A stretch of 64,000 nucleotides of DNA from an uncultured Erythrobacter sp. (lineage in GTDB: Bacteria; Pseudomonadota; Alphaproteobacteria; Sphingomonadales; Sphingomonadaceae). The stretch spans positions 496,001-560,000 of the forward strand of contig CANMMR010000001.1 of the NCBI GenBank assembly GCA_947499095.1, given 5' to 3'. A model generated the notes under the pieces. That model did not search any database and was not told where the DNA came from. It saw nothing but the letters and a program-made list of their open reading frames with translations. A program made the position numbers and the translations under genes. This document shows positions 26,188 to 33,349 of this stretch, piece after piece; the stretch's first letter is position 1, and each line of letters begins with the position of its first letter.

Positions 26188-26430
26188 GCCTCAAGCGCCG
26201 GCGGCTGCATCCGCAGCCTTGGCTATCCTCGCTCATGCGGACTGCGTCCGCGTCGCTGCGGGCGCGCGGTCGCGCTTGCCTCGCTTCGCTCGGTGCTCTG
26301 GGAGAGGAGATGTTCGCGCTGGTTCCGGGCCGGCGGAGGCCCGGCAAGGCCAAGCGGCCGCCCCGCAGCGGGTGCGGCTTGCCGCACGTCTAGCGAGGAC
26401 GAACCCGCGGATGCGGGTTCGCAAGACAAA
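26188..26430 (+). repeat. Dispersed hairpin-rich repeat, copy B
   Basis: About 243 bases between the connector and capsid genes, in the same orientation as copy A. The hairpins are GCGGAC-TGC-GTCCGC (26237-26251), TGCGGC-TT-GCCGCA (26373-26386) and GAACCCGC-GGAT-GCGGGTTC. Relative to copy A both halves of these stems changed together, so pairing is kept. The 307-base gap 26166-26472 holds only this repeat and the capsid terminator. Confidence 0.9.
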
Positions 26431-26465
26431 AACACGGGCGGAGAAGGGGTAACTCCGCCCGTGTT
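26427..26465 (-). terminator. Terminator downstream of the capsid gene
   Basis: A perfect 13-bp stem (AACACGGGCGGAG 26431-26443 with CTCCGCCCGTGTT 26453-26465) has a 9-base loop. In minus-strand direction it is followed by TTTTTG. It begins 8 bases after the capsid stop and would limit read-through into the tail genes, giving excess capsid transcript. Confidence 0.85.
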
Positions 26466-26472
26466 CTGCGAC

Positions 26473-27651
26473 CTACAGCTCGATCTTCAGGAGCTTGATC
26501 GCATTGCTGTCCAGCACCTGGCCGCCGACGCGCTTGGTGGCGTAGAAGTGGACGAAGGGCTTGTTGGTGAAGGGATCGCGCAGCACCTGCGTCGCGCTGC
26601 GTTCGGCGATCAGATAGCCGTGGCGGAAATTGCCGAAGGCGATCGGGAAGGTGCCCGCCGCGATGTCGGGCATGTCCTCCGCCTCGACCACCGGATAGCC
26701 GAGCAGGCGATCGGGCTGCCCCTCGACCAGGCCCGGCTGCCACAGGAACGCGCCATCGGCGGTCTTGAGCTTGCGGACCTCGGCCAGCGTCGCCGAATTC
26801 ATAACGAAGCTCGCGCCCTGGCGGTGGCCGGCCTTGAGCGTGTGGACGAGGTCGATCAGCTTGGCATCGGGGTTGGTGTCGAAGCCGTCCGCATCGCCGC
26901 TGCCGACATATTGCAGCGCGCCGAAATTGCGGCTGCCGTCGGCCTGGGTGGAAACCGGCGCGTTGAGGAAACCCTCGGGCTGGTTGAAGCCGGTGCCTTT
27001 GACGAAAGCCGCCCCTTCGGCGCGGGCGAACTCCATCGCAATTTCGCTCGCGAGCCAGCTTTCGAGGTCGAAGCCCGCATCGTCGAGCATGGCCTGCGAT
27101 GCCGCCGGATTGGCATAAAGCTCGCCCGTCGGCGGCGCGATCTCGCTGAAGCTCGGCGTATCGGTTTCCGGGCGGCCGGCGGTTTCGCTGACCCAGCCCG
27201 AGGCGGTGCCACCGGTGGAGACGAGCTTGCGATACCCTGCGCTGCCGGTCTGAACGACCTGCGCAATGGCGCGGATCGGGCTGATCTCGGTCAGTTCGCG
27301 AGCGATCATCGCGTCGATCTGGCGCGGCACGGCATAGCCGCCCTCCGACGGCACCGCCCCGCTGATCGACTTGTATTCGGCAGTGGCGCCGCGGCGCAGG
27401 TAACTGTCGACGAAGCCCTTCACTTCGGGCGCGGCCTGCTCAATGCCACCGATGACGGGGCGGGCGGGTCGCGTTGCGGCCTGTGCGATCTTGTCGACGC
27501 GGGCCTTCACCTCGTCCACATCGGAGCGCAGGGCAGAGACGTCGGCCTCGGTCTTGTCCTGGCGCGCGACGATGTCGAAGCTCGCCTCGGCCTGGCTCAC
27601 AGCCGGATCGGTCGCCACGGTCGTCGCGGCGGGGGTGACGGTAATATCCAT
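26473..27651 (-). CDS. HK97-family major capsid protein (RcGTA gp5-like)
   Basis: A 392-residue capsid subunit. Residues 1-75 are helical and charged (DKTEADVSALRSDVDEVKAR), like the delta domain removed by the prohead protease. The HK97 body follows: GGYAVPRQIDAMIARELTEI, SPIRAIAQVV, FVKGTGFNQPEGFLN, FVMNSATLAEVRKLKTADG and a C-terminal LRDPFTNKPFVHFYATKRVG. The start MDITVTPA at 27651 follows GAGGAATACC. Repeat copies B and C lie on either side, in opposite orientations, and a terminator follows the stop. Confidence 0.95.
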   Translation of the reverse strand: MDITVTPAATTVATDPAVSQAEASFDIVARQDKTEADVSALRSDVDEVKARVDKIAQAATRPARPVIGGIEQAAPEVKGFVDSYLRRGATAEYKSISGAVPSEGGYAVPRQIDAMIARELTEISPIRAIAQVVQTGSAGYRKLVSTGGTASGWVSETAGRPETDTPSFSEIAPPTGELYANPAASQAMLDDAGFDLESWLASEIAMEFARAEGAAFVKGTGFNQPEGFLNAPVSTQADGSRNFGALQYVGSGDADGFDTNPDAKLIDLVHTLKAGHRQGASFVMNSATLAEVRKLKTADGAFLWQPGLVEGQPDRLLGYPVVEAEDMPDIAAGTFPIAFGNFRHGYLIAERSATQVLRDPFTNKPFVHFYATKRVGGQVLDSNAIKLLKIEL

Positions 27652-27680
27652 AGGTATTCCTCTTTCTTCAGGGGGCATGG

Positions 27681-27989
27681 TTTGTGTTTGCGAGCCCGCA
27701 TCCGCGGACTCGTCCTCGCTAGGCGTGCAGCAAGCTGCACCCGCTGCGGGCGCACACTTGTGCTTGCCGGGCCTCCACCGGCCCGGTGCTCTAGGAGAGG
27801 TAAAGGTGTGCGATCGGGCGTGCGCTTGCTTCTCCCAGAGAACCGAGCGCAGCGAGGCAAGGGCGGAAGCGAAGTCGAAGACGCAGCTGGCCAAAAGCCA
27901 CCTGCATGCCCGCCCGCAGCGATGCGACCGTAAGGTCGCGTGAGCGAGGATAGCCTAAGGGGCCGGACGGCCCCGCCGGCGCTTGAGGC
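27681..27989 (-). repeat. Dispersed hairpin-rich repeat, copy C (inverted, longer)
   Basis: About 309 bases between the prohead protease stop (which touches its end) and the capsid start, inverted relative to copies A and B. Hairpins read on the plus strand are TGCAGC-AA-GCTGCA (27726-27739) and GCGACC-GTAA-GGTCGC, plus GAGCCCGC/GCGGACTC. The middle carries about 65 extra bases relative to A and B. The 337-base gap 27652-27988 holds nothing else recognisable. Confidence 0.88.
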
Positions 27990-28384
27990 TAAAAAGAAAA
28001 ATGGATGCGAGCGGCGTTCTGCAGCGGGTGCGTCACCACGCTCACTTCGAACAATTCGATGTCGGCCAGCTCGCGTCCTGCCTCGGTGTGGCGATAGGCG
28101 CGCGCCCGGTAGCCGAAGCTGAGGCCGTTCACCGCGCGCTCGCGGAGCAGTTTCGCAGCGCGGCCATCGGGGTTGTCTATCTGGGCGACGATGCGCAACC
28201 CCCGCTCGTCCTCGCCCGCGGTCTCCACCCAGCCGATGCGCTGGTCGGGGCGGTGCTGCCAATAGAGCGGGAAGGGCGCGCGCCGCTCGGAGAGCGTCCG
28301 GCGAAAAGCACCGGGGCGGATCGTATCGCGCACGCCATCGGCGCGGTCGAACAGCGCTGCGTAGCCCGCAATCCTGAGAGTCAC
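27989..28384 (-). CDS. HK97-type prohead protease (RcGTA gp4-like)
   Basis: A 131-residue serine protease that matures the capsid. It starts TLRIAGYAALFDRADGVRDT; then PLYWQHRP carries the catalytic His and AVNGLSFGYRARAY the catalytic Ser; ADIELFEVSVVTHPLQNAA closes the family pattern. It starts with GTG at 28384, overlapping the stop of the small membrane protein gene (GTGA). It is near the short end for the family. Confidence 0.92.
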   Translation of the reverse strand: MTLRIAGYAALFDRADGVRDTIRPGAFRRTLSERRAPFPLYWQHRPDQRIGWVETAGEDERGLRIVAQIDNPDGRAAKLLRERAVNGLSFGYRARAYRHTEAGRELADIELFEVSVVTHPLQNAARIHFSF

Positions 28385-28689
28385 GAGAGCATCTCCCCGA
28401 CGCCCAGCCGCACTGCGATGCCGACCAGCAGCAGCGCCAGCACGCCGCGCACCAGCCATTCGACGGCTGCCTTCCACGCGCTCGCCTTGGCATCGCGCCA
28501 TGCGGAGAGCAGCTCGCGCAGCTCGTCGATATCGTCCTGCGCCCGCGCGTCCGACAGGCCGAGCCGGTCGAGCACGCGCTTCGCACCGAGCTCGCTCGCC
28601 TCCTCCACGATAGCGCGAAGCGTGATGAGCTCGCCCCCCTCGGTCGCCGCCTGCGCAATCAGGCGGGCGAGCATGTCTTCTCTGGTCAT
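28381..28689 (-). CDS. Small protein with C-terminal membrane helix (RcGTA gp3.5 position; DUF6127-like)
   Basis: A 102-residue protein with a helical charged N-terminus (MTREDMLARLIAQAATEGGE) and one C-terminal hydrophobic helix (VRGVLALLLVGIAVRLGVG). Its place between portal and protease matches the small orfg3.5 of GTA clusters, and the sequence resembles the DUF6127 family of sphingomonads (from memory, not checked). It is coupled to the protease by a GTGA overlap. Its molecular role is unknown. Confidence 0.75.
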   Translation of the reverse strand: MTREDMLARLIAQAATEGGELITLRAIVEEASELGAKRVLDRLGLSDARAQDDIDELRELLSAWRDAKASAWKAAVEWLVRGVLALLLVGIAVRLGVGEMLS

Positions 28690-28719
28690 GATTGGTTGTC
28701 CCGATTAGGTCGGTAGGTG

Positions 28720-28896
28720 ATGATTAAGCGTATTTTGATCGGCGGAGCGGTATTGGCGGCCCTTCTGGTCGCTCTCGTCGCATTTTGGGCCTGGACGAGC
28801 GATCCGATCGATCGGTGTCTCGATCACGGCGGGAGCTGGGATTACGACGGAGAGGTCTGCGATTTCGAGCGCAACCATCCCGGGCCAAACGGCTAG
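28720..28896 (+). CDS. Short exported or membrane protein on the opposite strand of the GTA cluster
   Basis: A 58-residue reading frame on the plus strand. It has an N-terminal hydrophobic helix (ILIGGAVLAALLVALVAFWA) after MIKR and a short tail with two cysteines in DRCLDHGGSWDYDGEVCDFE. GGTAGGTG precedes the ATG. It overlaps the portal stop by 4 bases, tail to tail, and fills the gap between portal and the small membrane protein. Similar RCLD.GG.W...C tails occur in small sphingomonad proteins (from memory). Function unknown. Confidence 0.6.
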   Translation: MIKRILIGGAVLAALLVALVAFWAWTSDPIDRCLDHGGSWDYDGEVCDFERNHPGPNG

Positions 28897-30026
28897 GGTT
28901 TGATGCCCAGCATCGCGCGTTTCTCTTCGGCGCTAAGGAAATCGGCGGCGCTGACCTGGCTCCACAGCTTCTCTCGGTCCTCCGCCAGCGCGGGCACGCG
29001 GTCGAGATCGATGCTTGGCGCGCTGGCAAACCAGTCGCTCATCCTGGCGTGGAGGCCGTTCAGGATCTTGCCCGCCAGCGGCAGCAGCGTGAGCCGCCAC
29101 AGCGCGCGGCTCGCCTCGCGGTAATTGGCGTAGGTATTGTCGCCCGGCAGGCCGAGCAGCATGGGCGGCACGCCGAAGGCCAGCGCAATGTCGCGCGCCG
29201 CGGCGGCCTTGAGCGTGGCGAAATCCATGTCCGCGGGGCTGAGGCTCATGGCCTTCCAGTCGAGCCCGCCTTCGAGCAGCATCGGCCGCCCGGCATTGGC
29301 ATGTCCCTGGAAGGCACTCTGCAATTCGGCCTTGAGCCGGTCGAACTGGTCGGCTGTCAGCCCCGCCGCATCGCCGCCGTCATAAACCAGCGCACCGCTC
29401 GGCCGCGCCGCATTGGCGAGCAGCGCGCGATTCCATTCGCTCGCTGCATTGTGGATTGCGACAGCAGGAGCGGCGGCAGCGAGACAGCCCGCGCCATAAT
29501 GATCGTCCGCCGGGTGGAAGCCCTTGAGGTGGATGACATTCGGCCATCCATCCTCGTCCTCCAGCGGGATCGTCAGCGTGCGATCGGCGAGGACATAGCG
29601 ATAGGCGCTCGGCCAGCCATCCTCGCCCGCCACCACCTGCACCCGCTCGGGCCGCAGCGGATAGAGCTCGATCGGCACGCCCGCGCCGTCCTTGACGATC
29701 TGGACATAGGCATTGCCGTGCAGCGTCAGCTGCGCTGCCAGCACCTCGAGCAGCGGCTGCGACCCGCAGGAACAGGCGAGCAGCTGCGCGAGCCGCTCGT
29801 CCTCGCAGGCGATGGGCGCACCGCCGACCCCCTCGGCCACGATCCTGACGGAGCGCTGCGCGATCGGATTGGCGAGATACCCCTCGCGCACCGCGCTGGC
29901 ATAATCGAACGGCGCCGGCCCGGCATCGAGCGCGGTCGCCCAGGGCGAGATGAAGCCACGCGAAACAGGCACGCGCGGGCTGCCCCCGCCCTTGAAGGCG
30001 GAGGCGATACTGGTGAGGAAAGACAT
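28893..30026 (-). CDS. Phage portal protein (RcGTA gp3-like)
   Basis: A 377-residue HK97-type portal subunit that forms the DNA channel at the capsid vertex. Signatures are YLANPIAQRSVRIVAEGVGG, LLEVLAAQLTLHGNAYVQIV, PIELYPLRPERVQVV and the late AFGVPPMLLGLPGDNTYANY. The start MSFLTSIASAFKGGG at 30026 follows GAGAAAG. It is separated from the terminase genes by an inverted AT-rich gene and a promoter/terminator unit, so it is transcribed independently or by read-through. Confidence 0.95.
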   Translation of the reverse strand: MSFLTSIASAFKGGGSPRVPVSRGFISPWATALDAGPAPFDYASAVREGYLANPIAQRSVRIVAEGVGGAPIACEDERLAQLLACSCGSQPLLEVLAAQLTLHGNAYVQIVKDGAGVPIELYPLRPERVQVVAGEDGWPSAYRYVLADRTLTIPLEDEDGWPNVIHLKGFHPADDHYGAGCLAAAAPAVAIHNAASEWNRALLANAARPSGALVYDGGDAAGLTADQFDRLKAELQSAFQGHANAGRPMLLEGGLDWKAMSLSPADMDFATLKAAAARDIALAFGVPPMLLGLPGDNTYANYREASRALWRLTLLPLAGKILNGLHARMSDWFASAPSIDLDRVPALAEDREKLWSQVSAADFLSAEEKRAMLGIKP

Positions 30027-30039
30027 GGGAATTCTTTCT

Positions 30040-30054
30040 CGAGACGCTGTCTCG
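30040..30054. promoter_or_regulatory. Inverted repeat just upstream of the portal gene
   Basis: CGAGAC-GCT-GTCTCG has 6-bp arms. It ends 14 bases before the portal start and is next to its ribosome binding site. It could be an operator or an mRNA hairpin; there is no direct evidence for either. Confidence 0.45.
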
Positions 30055-30072
30055 TAATGAGCAGGAAGATGC

Positions 30073-30106
30073 AAAAAGGGCCCCGCAGTTTCCTGCGGAG
30101 CCCTTT
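30073..30106 (-). terminator. Terminator between the mini-ORF and the portal gene
   Basis: A 14-bp stem with one mismatch (AAAGGGCCCCGCAG / CTGCGGAGCCCTTT) has a TTTC loop; in minus-strand direction it ends in a five-T run. It lies about 100 bases after a consensus-like promoter and 46 bases before the portal start. Confidence 0.8.
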
Positions 30107-30127
30107 GAAATCTAGTGTTACAGGCGG

Positions 30128-30157
30128 TTATCCGCCGACCATACCTTCTCTAGCCAT
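30128..30157 (-). CDS. Nine-codon leader ORF (candidate)
   Basis: ATG at 30157 with AGGAG eight bases upstream opens a 9-residue frame, MAREGMVGG, closed by TAA. The stop codon sits in the loop of a small GGCGG/CCGCC hairpin. Promoter, ribosome site, ORF and terminator are tightly packed, suggesting a leader peptide or small mRNA. An overlapping frame from the ATG at 30162 (14 residues) is an alternative with poorer spacing. Confidence 0.4.
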   Translation of the reverse strand: MAREGMVGG

Positions 30158-30182
30158 GACATTGTCTCCTAGCTTGGCTTAC

Positions 30183-30210
30183 AAGATAACCCTTACAGGT
30201 TAATTGTCAA
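30183..30210 (-). promoter_or_regulatory. Sigma-70-like promoter reading towards the portal gene
   Basis: A consensus TTGACA box (30210-30205) and TATCTT (30188-30183) are separated by 16 bases on the minus strand. The spacer overlaps tandem motifs CTTACAAGATAA and CTTACAGGTTAA on the plus strand, which may be binding sites. The expected transcript starts near 30176. Confidence 0.65.
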
Positions 30211-30228
30211 ACAACGCCTGAACGGGGG

Positions 30229-30996
30229 GTGAGTGTGACTCACAGAGATTTCGAAGAACGCCGCGCCATCATAAAAACGATGATAGGCGGAAATGAGGCG
30301 GAAATCACGTCCCTCAGCTTAACTGACAGTGAAGATAATTTCTACAGATCACGGGCCCATCGGGCGCTGGATGAGGCCGCGCGAGCTGCGAGCAACTTCA
30401 AAGCCTATTACTCCTTGCCGACCGCGAAGCCGTTCCTTTCCGTTGTCATCCCTTCAGCCTTCATCGTCATAGCCTCAAGCATATTCGCCCTCCTTATTTA
30501 CAGCGCGACTGATGATCCAAGCAAAGCGGCACCCATCTTCGCAGCGTGTCTGACCATTACAGTCATTGCTCTGGGATGGGTCTTCGTTGGCTGGAACAGT
30601 CATAACAACACGGTCAGGCAAAACACAAATAACTTGCTCTTCGCGCGTTTCGCGCACTCACCTTTCAGCGAAGCGATCCACCGATTTCACTCTACTTTTG
30701 GGATTGATAAAAAGGTTCCTATCTCTTGGGAAGAGTTTGAAAAAATGAGGTTAGCTGAATCGGAAGAGGATCGCCGAGCGGCTGAGTCTTTGATTTATAT
30801 CCTGAATTATTACGAATTTATCGCATCCGGTGTGGTGAGAGGGGATTTAGACAAAAAGGTTGTTCGAGATAACATACGGGGAAATATCGAATTTTATCAC
30901 GACAAATGCTTTTCTATCATAAGAACTGCACGCAAAACCAATCCTCGAACATTCGAATATCTCTCGAAAATCCGTGCGCATTATCGAGAGACTTAA
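30229..30996 (+). CDS. AT-rich membrane protein, DUF4760-like, inserted against the GTA genes
   Basis: A 255-residue protein. The N-terminal 70 residues are charged and helical (RSRAHRALDEAARAASNFKA). Two membrane helices follow (FLSVVIPSAFIVIASSIFAL and APIFAACLTITVIALGWVFV). The C-terminal domain contains RAAESLIYILNYYEFIASGV and RNIRGN-like helices, resembling DUF4760 (judged by eye). Base composition is clearly more AT-rich than all neighbours and codon use differs (TTT, AAT and ATA are frequent), indicating recent transfer. It lies head-on between large terminase and portal. GTG at 30229 is used; GTG at 30235 is possible. Confidence 0.75.
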   Translation: MSVTHRDFEERRAIIKTMIGGNEAEITSLSLTDSEDNFYRSRAHRALDEAARAASNFKAYYSLPTAKPFLSVVIPSAFIVIASSIFALLIYSATDDPSKAAPIFAACLTITVIALGWVFVGWNSHNNTVRQNTNNLLFARFAHSPFSEAIHRFHSTFGIDKKVPISWEEFEKMRLAESEEDRRAAESLIYILNYYEFIASGVVRGDLDKKVVRDNIRGNIEFYHDKCFSIIRTARKTNPRTFEYLSKIRAHYRET

Positions 30997-31014
30997 AGAT
31001 ACTGAACGTCCAGC

Positions 31015-32355
31015 TCAAACCGTCCGCACCCGCGGCCGTCCCCGCCGCCCCAGCATCAGTTCGCTCAGCGCCCAGACCAGCGCGTCCGCCCTGTCCGGAC
31101 TTCGCCCCGGTCCCTCGTAGCCGCCGCCGGTCATCAGCCCGCACAGCTGGTCTTCCAGCTTCGCGAACAGGCCGGCGTGCCGGACGCGGCCGCTTTCGTA
31201 GAGCGCGGCGATCGGCTCGGCGCGGGCGACCTTGCCGCGGCTGGCGTGGACCAGTGTCAGCGGCAGGGCGAGGTCGGCGGCGCGCAGGACGCTGCCGACC
31301 ATCTGGCCGCCCTGGTTCGCCTCGGCCACCACGCGGTCGGCCTGCCAGGCGTTCGCCGCCTCGGCCACCGCGCGGGCCCAGCGTTCGGGCGAGGGCTTCG
31401 CGAGCGAGCAATCGGCCAGCACCTGCGCCACGCCGTTCTCGCCCACGCCGCACACAACGATGCCGCATTCGTCGCCGCGCTCGCTGGCTGGCGGATCGAC
31501 GCCCACCACCACGCGCGCCATCGGCATGGGGCTGTCCGTATCGCGGCACCGCTCGATCAGCGAGCGTGACCACAGCGCGCCTTCGATATCCTCCAGCAGC
31601 TCTCCGCCAAGTTCCTGCCGCCCGAGTGCGCTGTCACCATATTCCGCGGCCATCGTCGCAAGGAACTTGGCGGGCAGATTGGCGGCATTGTCGTGCGTCG
31701 TGCCGCGGGTCAGCGTAAGTCCCTGCGTCCGGCCGGGATCGAGCAAGCGGCGGATCAGCGCGACCACGCGCGGCGTCGTCGTCGCCGTGATGCGCGGGTC
31801 TTCGCCAAGGCGCATGCCCATCAGGAGATTGTCCCAGGTGCGCATGGCGCGGTCGTGACTGGATGGCCATTTCGCAATCTCGTCGCACCATGCATGGCTG
31901 TGCTGCGGGCCTCGCAGGCCCTCCGGTTCGGCTGCGGTGTACAGCGTGGCCTGCGCTCCGTTCGGCCAGGTCAGTCGCCTCAGCGAAGGTTCGAATACCG
32001 GCGCACCGCCCGGCGCTTCGGCGCAGCAGGCCAGCAGCCCGCTTTCGCCTTCGACCATTACGGCCCGGCCTTCGCCCAGATTGGCAGCCACCAGCGCGAT
32101 GCGCGCTTCGGGGTTTTTCTCCGCGACGAAGCGTACCCACTCCGCCCCGGCACGGGTCTTGCCGAAGCCGCGCCCGGCCATGATCAGCCACACGAACCAC
32201 GTATCGTCGCGCGGCAGCTGGCCTGCATGCGCGTGATTGCGGAAGTCGCCGTGGAAGGCGTTGCGTTCTTCCTCGGTCATGCCGTGGATGAAGGCTTCGC
32301 GCTCCACCGGGGTAAGGCGCGCCCATATCCCCGGGCGCGAAACGATATCGTTCAT
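31015..32355 (-). CDS. Large terminase (RcGTA gp2-like)
   Basis: A 446-residue DNA-packaging motor. The ATPase part has Walker A in MAGRGFGKTRAGAEW (residues about 59-73) and Walker B in HAWCDEIAKW; the coupling motif is near ITATTTPRVV. The nuclease part has VVVGVDPPASERGDECG and the late SPDRADALVWAL acidic residues. The start MNDIVSRPG at 32355 overlaps the small terminase stop as ATGA. It ends 19 bases from the 3' end of the opposing AT-rich gene. Confidence 0.95.
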   Translation of the reverse strand: MNDIVSRPGIWARLTPVEREAFIHGMTEEERNAFHGDFRNHAHAGQLPRDDTWFVWLIMAGRGFGKTRAGAEWVRFVAEKNPEARIALVAANLGEGRAVMVEGESGLLACCAEAPGGAPVFEPSLRRLTWPNGAQATLYTAAEPEGLRGPQHSHAWCDEIAKWPSSHDRAMRTWDNLLMGMRLGEDPRITATTTPRVVALIRRLLDPGRTQGLTLTRGTTHDNAANLPAKFLATMAAEYGDSALGRQELGGELLEDIEGALWSRSLIERCRDTDSPMPMARVVVGVDPPASERGDECGIVVCGVGENGVAQVLADCSLAKPSPERWARAVAEAANAWQADRVVAEANQGGQMVGSVLRAADLALPLTLVHASRGKVARAEPIAALYESGRVRHAGLFAKLEDQLCGLMTGGGYEGPGRSPDRADALVWALSELMLGRRGRPRVRTV

Positions 32356-32969
32356 GCCGGTGCGATGTCCCGGCCAGCCACCTTCCTGCGCAATTCCTCG
32401 ACCTTGCGATCGATGGTTTCGCGGATCTGCGCGGCGCTGACATTGGCGCGCTGGGCCCGCTCCTTCGCGATGGTTTCCTTGTGTGCGGCAAGCAGGCGCA
32501 GCGCCACGGCGACGTCCATCTTGCGCTCGGGAGACGGATTGCGCAGGTACCCCAGCACTTCCATTTCCAGATTGGCATAGCCTTCGAACAGGGCTTCGCG
32601 CCACGCAGCGGCAAAACCGCGATCCGCGCGGCGGGTGCGATAGACCTCGCCCGGCTTGACGTCGGCTGCTGCGGCAGAGGCAGAGACGTTGGAGGTGGCC
32701 GCCAGTTCTTCGAGAAACACGGTCTTCCACCGGTCCGCCTTGCGCTGGGCCGCGCTGTGCGTGTTCGCCTTGCGCCCGCTGAGGGCAAAGACTTCCAGCG
32801 CTTCGTCCCAGGCCCGGCTGAAGCTGCGGCACGCCTTCTTGCGGGTATAGGGGCCGGCGTTGGTGATGCCGGCGGCCCTGGCGGCGGCGGTCACCTTGCC
32901 GAACTGCTTGAGCCCTTCGATGAAGCTATCCTCCCACCAAGGCCGCTCGCCCGCACTTTCGTTTGTCAT
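32352..32969 (-). CDS. Small terminase subunit (RcGTA gp1-like)
   Basis: A 205-residue DNA-binding subunit. It has two helix-turn-helix-like repeats: WEDSFIEGLKQFGKVTAAAR with AAGITNAGPYTRK (residues about 12-45), and a second after FLEELAATSNVSASAAAADV with YRTRRADRGFAAAWREA. The C-terminal half is charged and helical (AQIRETIDRKVEELRRKVAG), suited to ring assembly with the large terminase. It is the first structural gene of the cluster; 380 bases upstream hold repeat copy D and no gene. Confidence 0.88.
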   Translation of the reverse strand: MTNESAGERPWWEDSFIEGLKQFGKVTAAARAAGITNAGPYTRKKACRSFSRAWDEALEVFALSGRKANTHSAAQRKADRWKTVFLEELAATSNVSASAAAADVKPGEVYRTRRADRGFAAAWREALFEGYANLEMEVLGYLRNPSPERKMDVAVALRLLAAHKETIAKERAQRANVSAAQIRETIDRKVEELRRKVAGRDIAPA

Positions 32970-33185
32970 CCGTCCCTCCCGGAAAATGGCCGATTGTCGA
33001 TGGCGGAACGCAAAAGCGGCCCGCCGACCGATGGGGTCGGGGCCGCAAGCTCCGGCCGGGTGGCCGGTGTATCACACTATCGCGATGTTCCAGTTATGTA
33101 CCCAAACAGCGTGACGATGTCAATATAAAAGTGCCAAATAGGTTCGCTTATCCGCGTTTCCAACCAAGTCGTTCCGAACCGAAGG

Positions 33186-33273
33186 TGAGGCAAGGGCGAC
33201 CGCCCGCCCGCAGCGGGTACGGCTTGCCGTACATCTAGCGAGGACGCACCCGCGGATGCGGGGGCGAAAAACA
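33186..33273 (+). repeat. Dispersed hairpin-rich repeat, copy D (right end only)
   Basis: Eighty-eight bases matching the right end of copies A and B. It has the hairpin TACGGC-TT-GCCGTA (33218-33231), in which the stem pair changed to A-T with pairing kept, and then ACCCGCGGATGCGGGGGCG. It lies between the small terminase and the YqaA-type gene. The rest of the gap 32970-33349 shows no gene; the stretch 33090-33170 is AT-rich and may contain promoters. Confidence 0.85.
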
Positions 33274-33349
33274 AGGAATCCTCCGTTGCCCATGGCCCGA
33301 CCTTGCCCTACCTCGCAAAGTCTTCAACGCCTGGGGTCCTGCCAACATC

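Noticed and set aside
17095-32969. Complete inducible prophage
   Set aside because: No integrase, attachment-site repeat, repressor, replication or lysis gene can be found; the gene order fits a gene transfer agent better.
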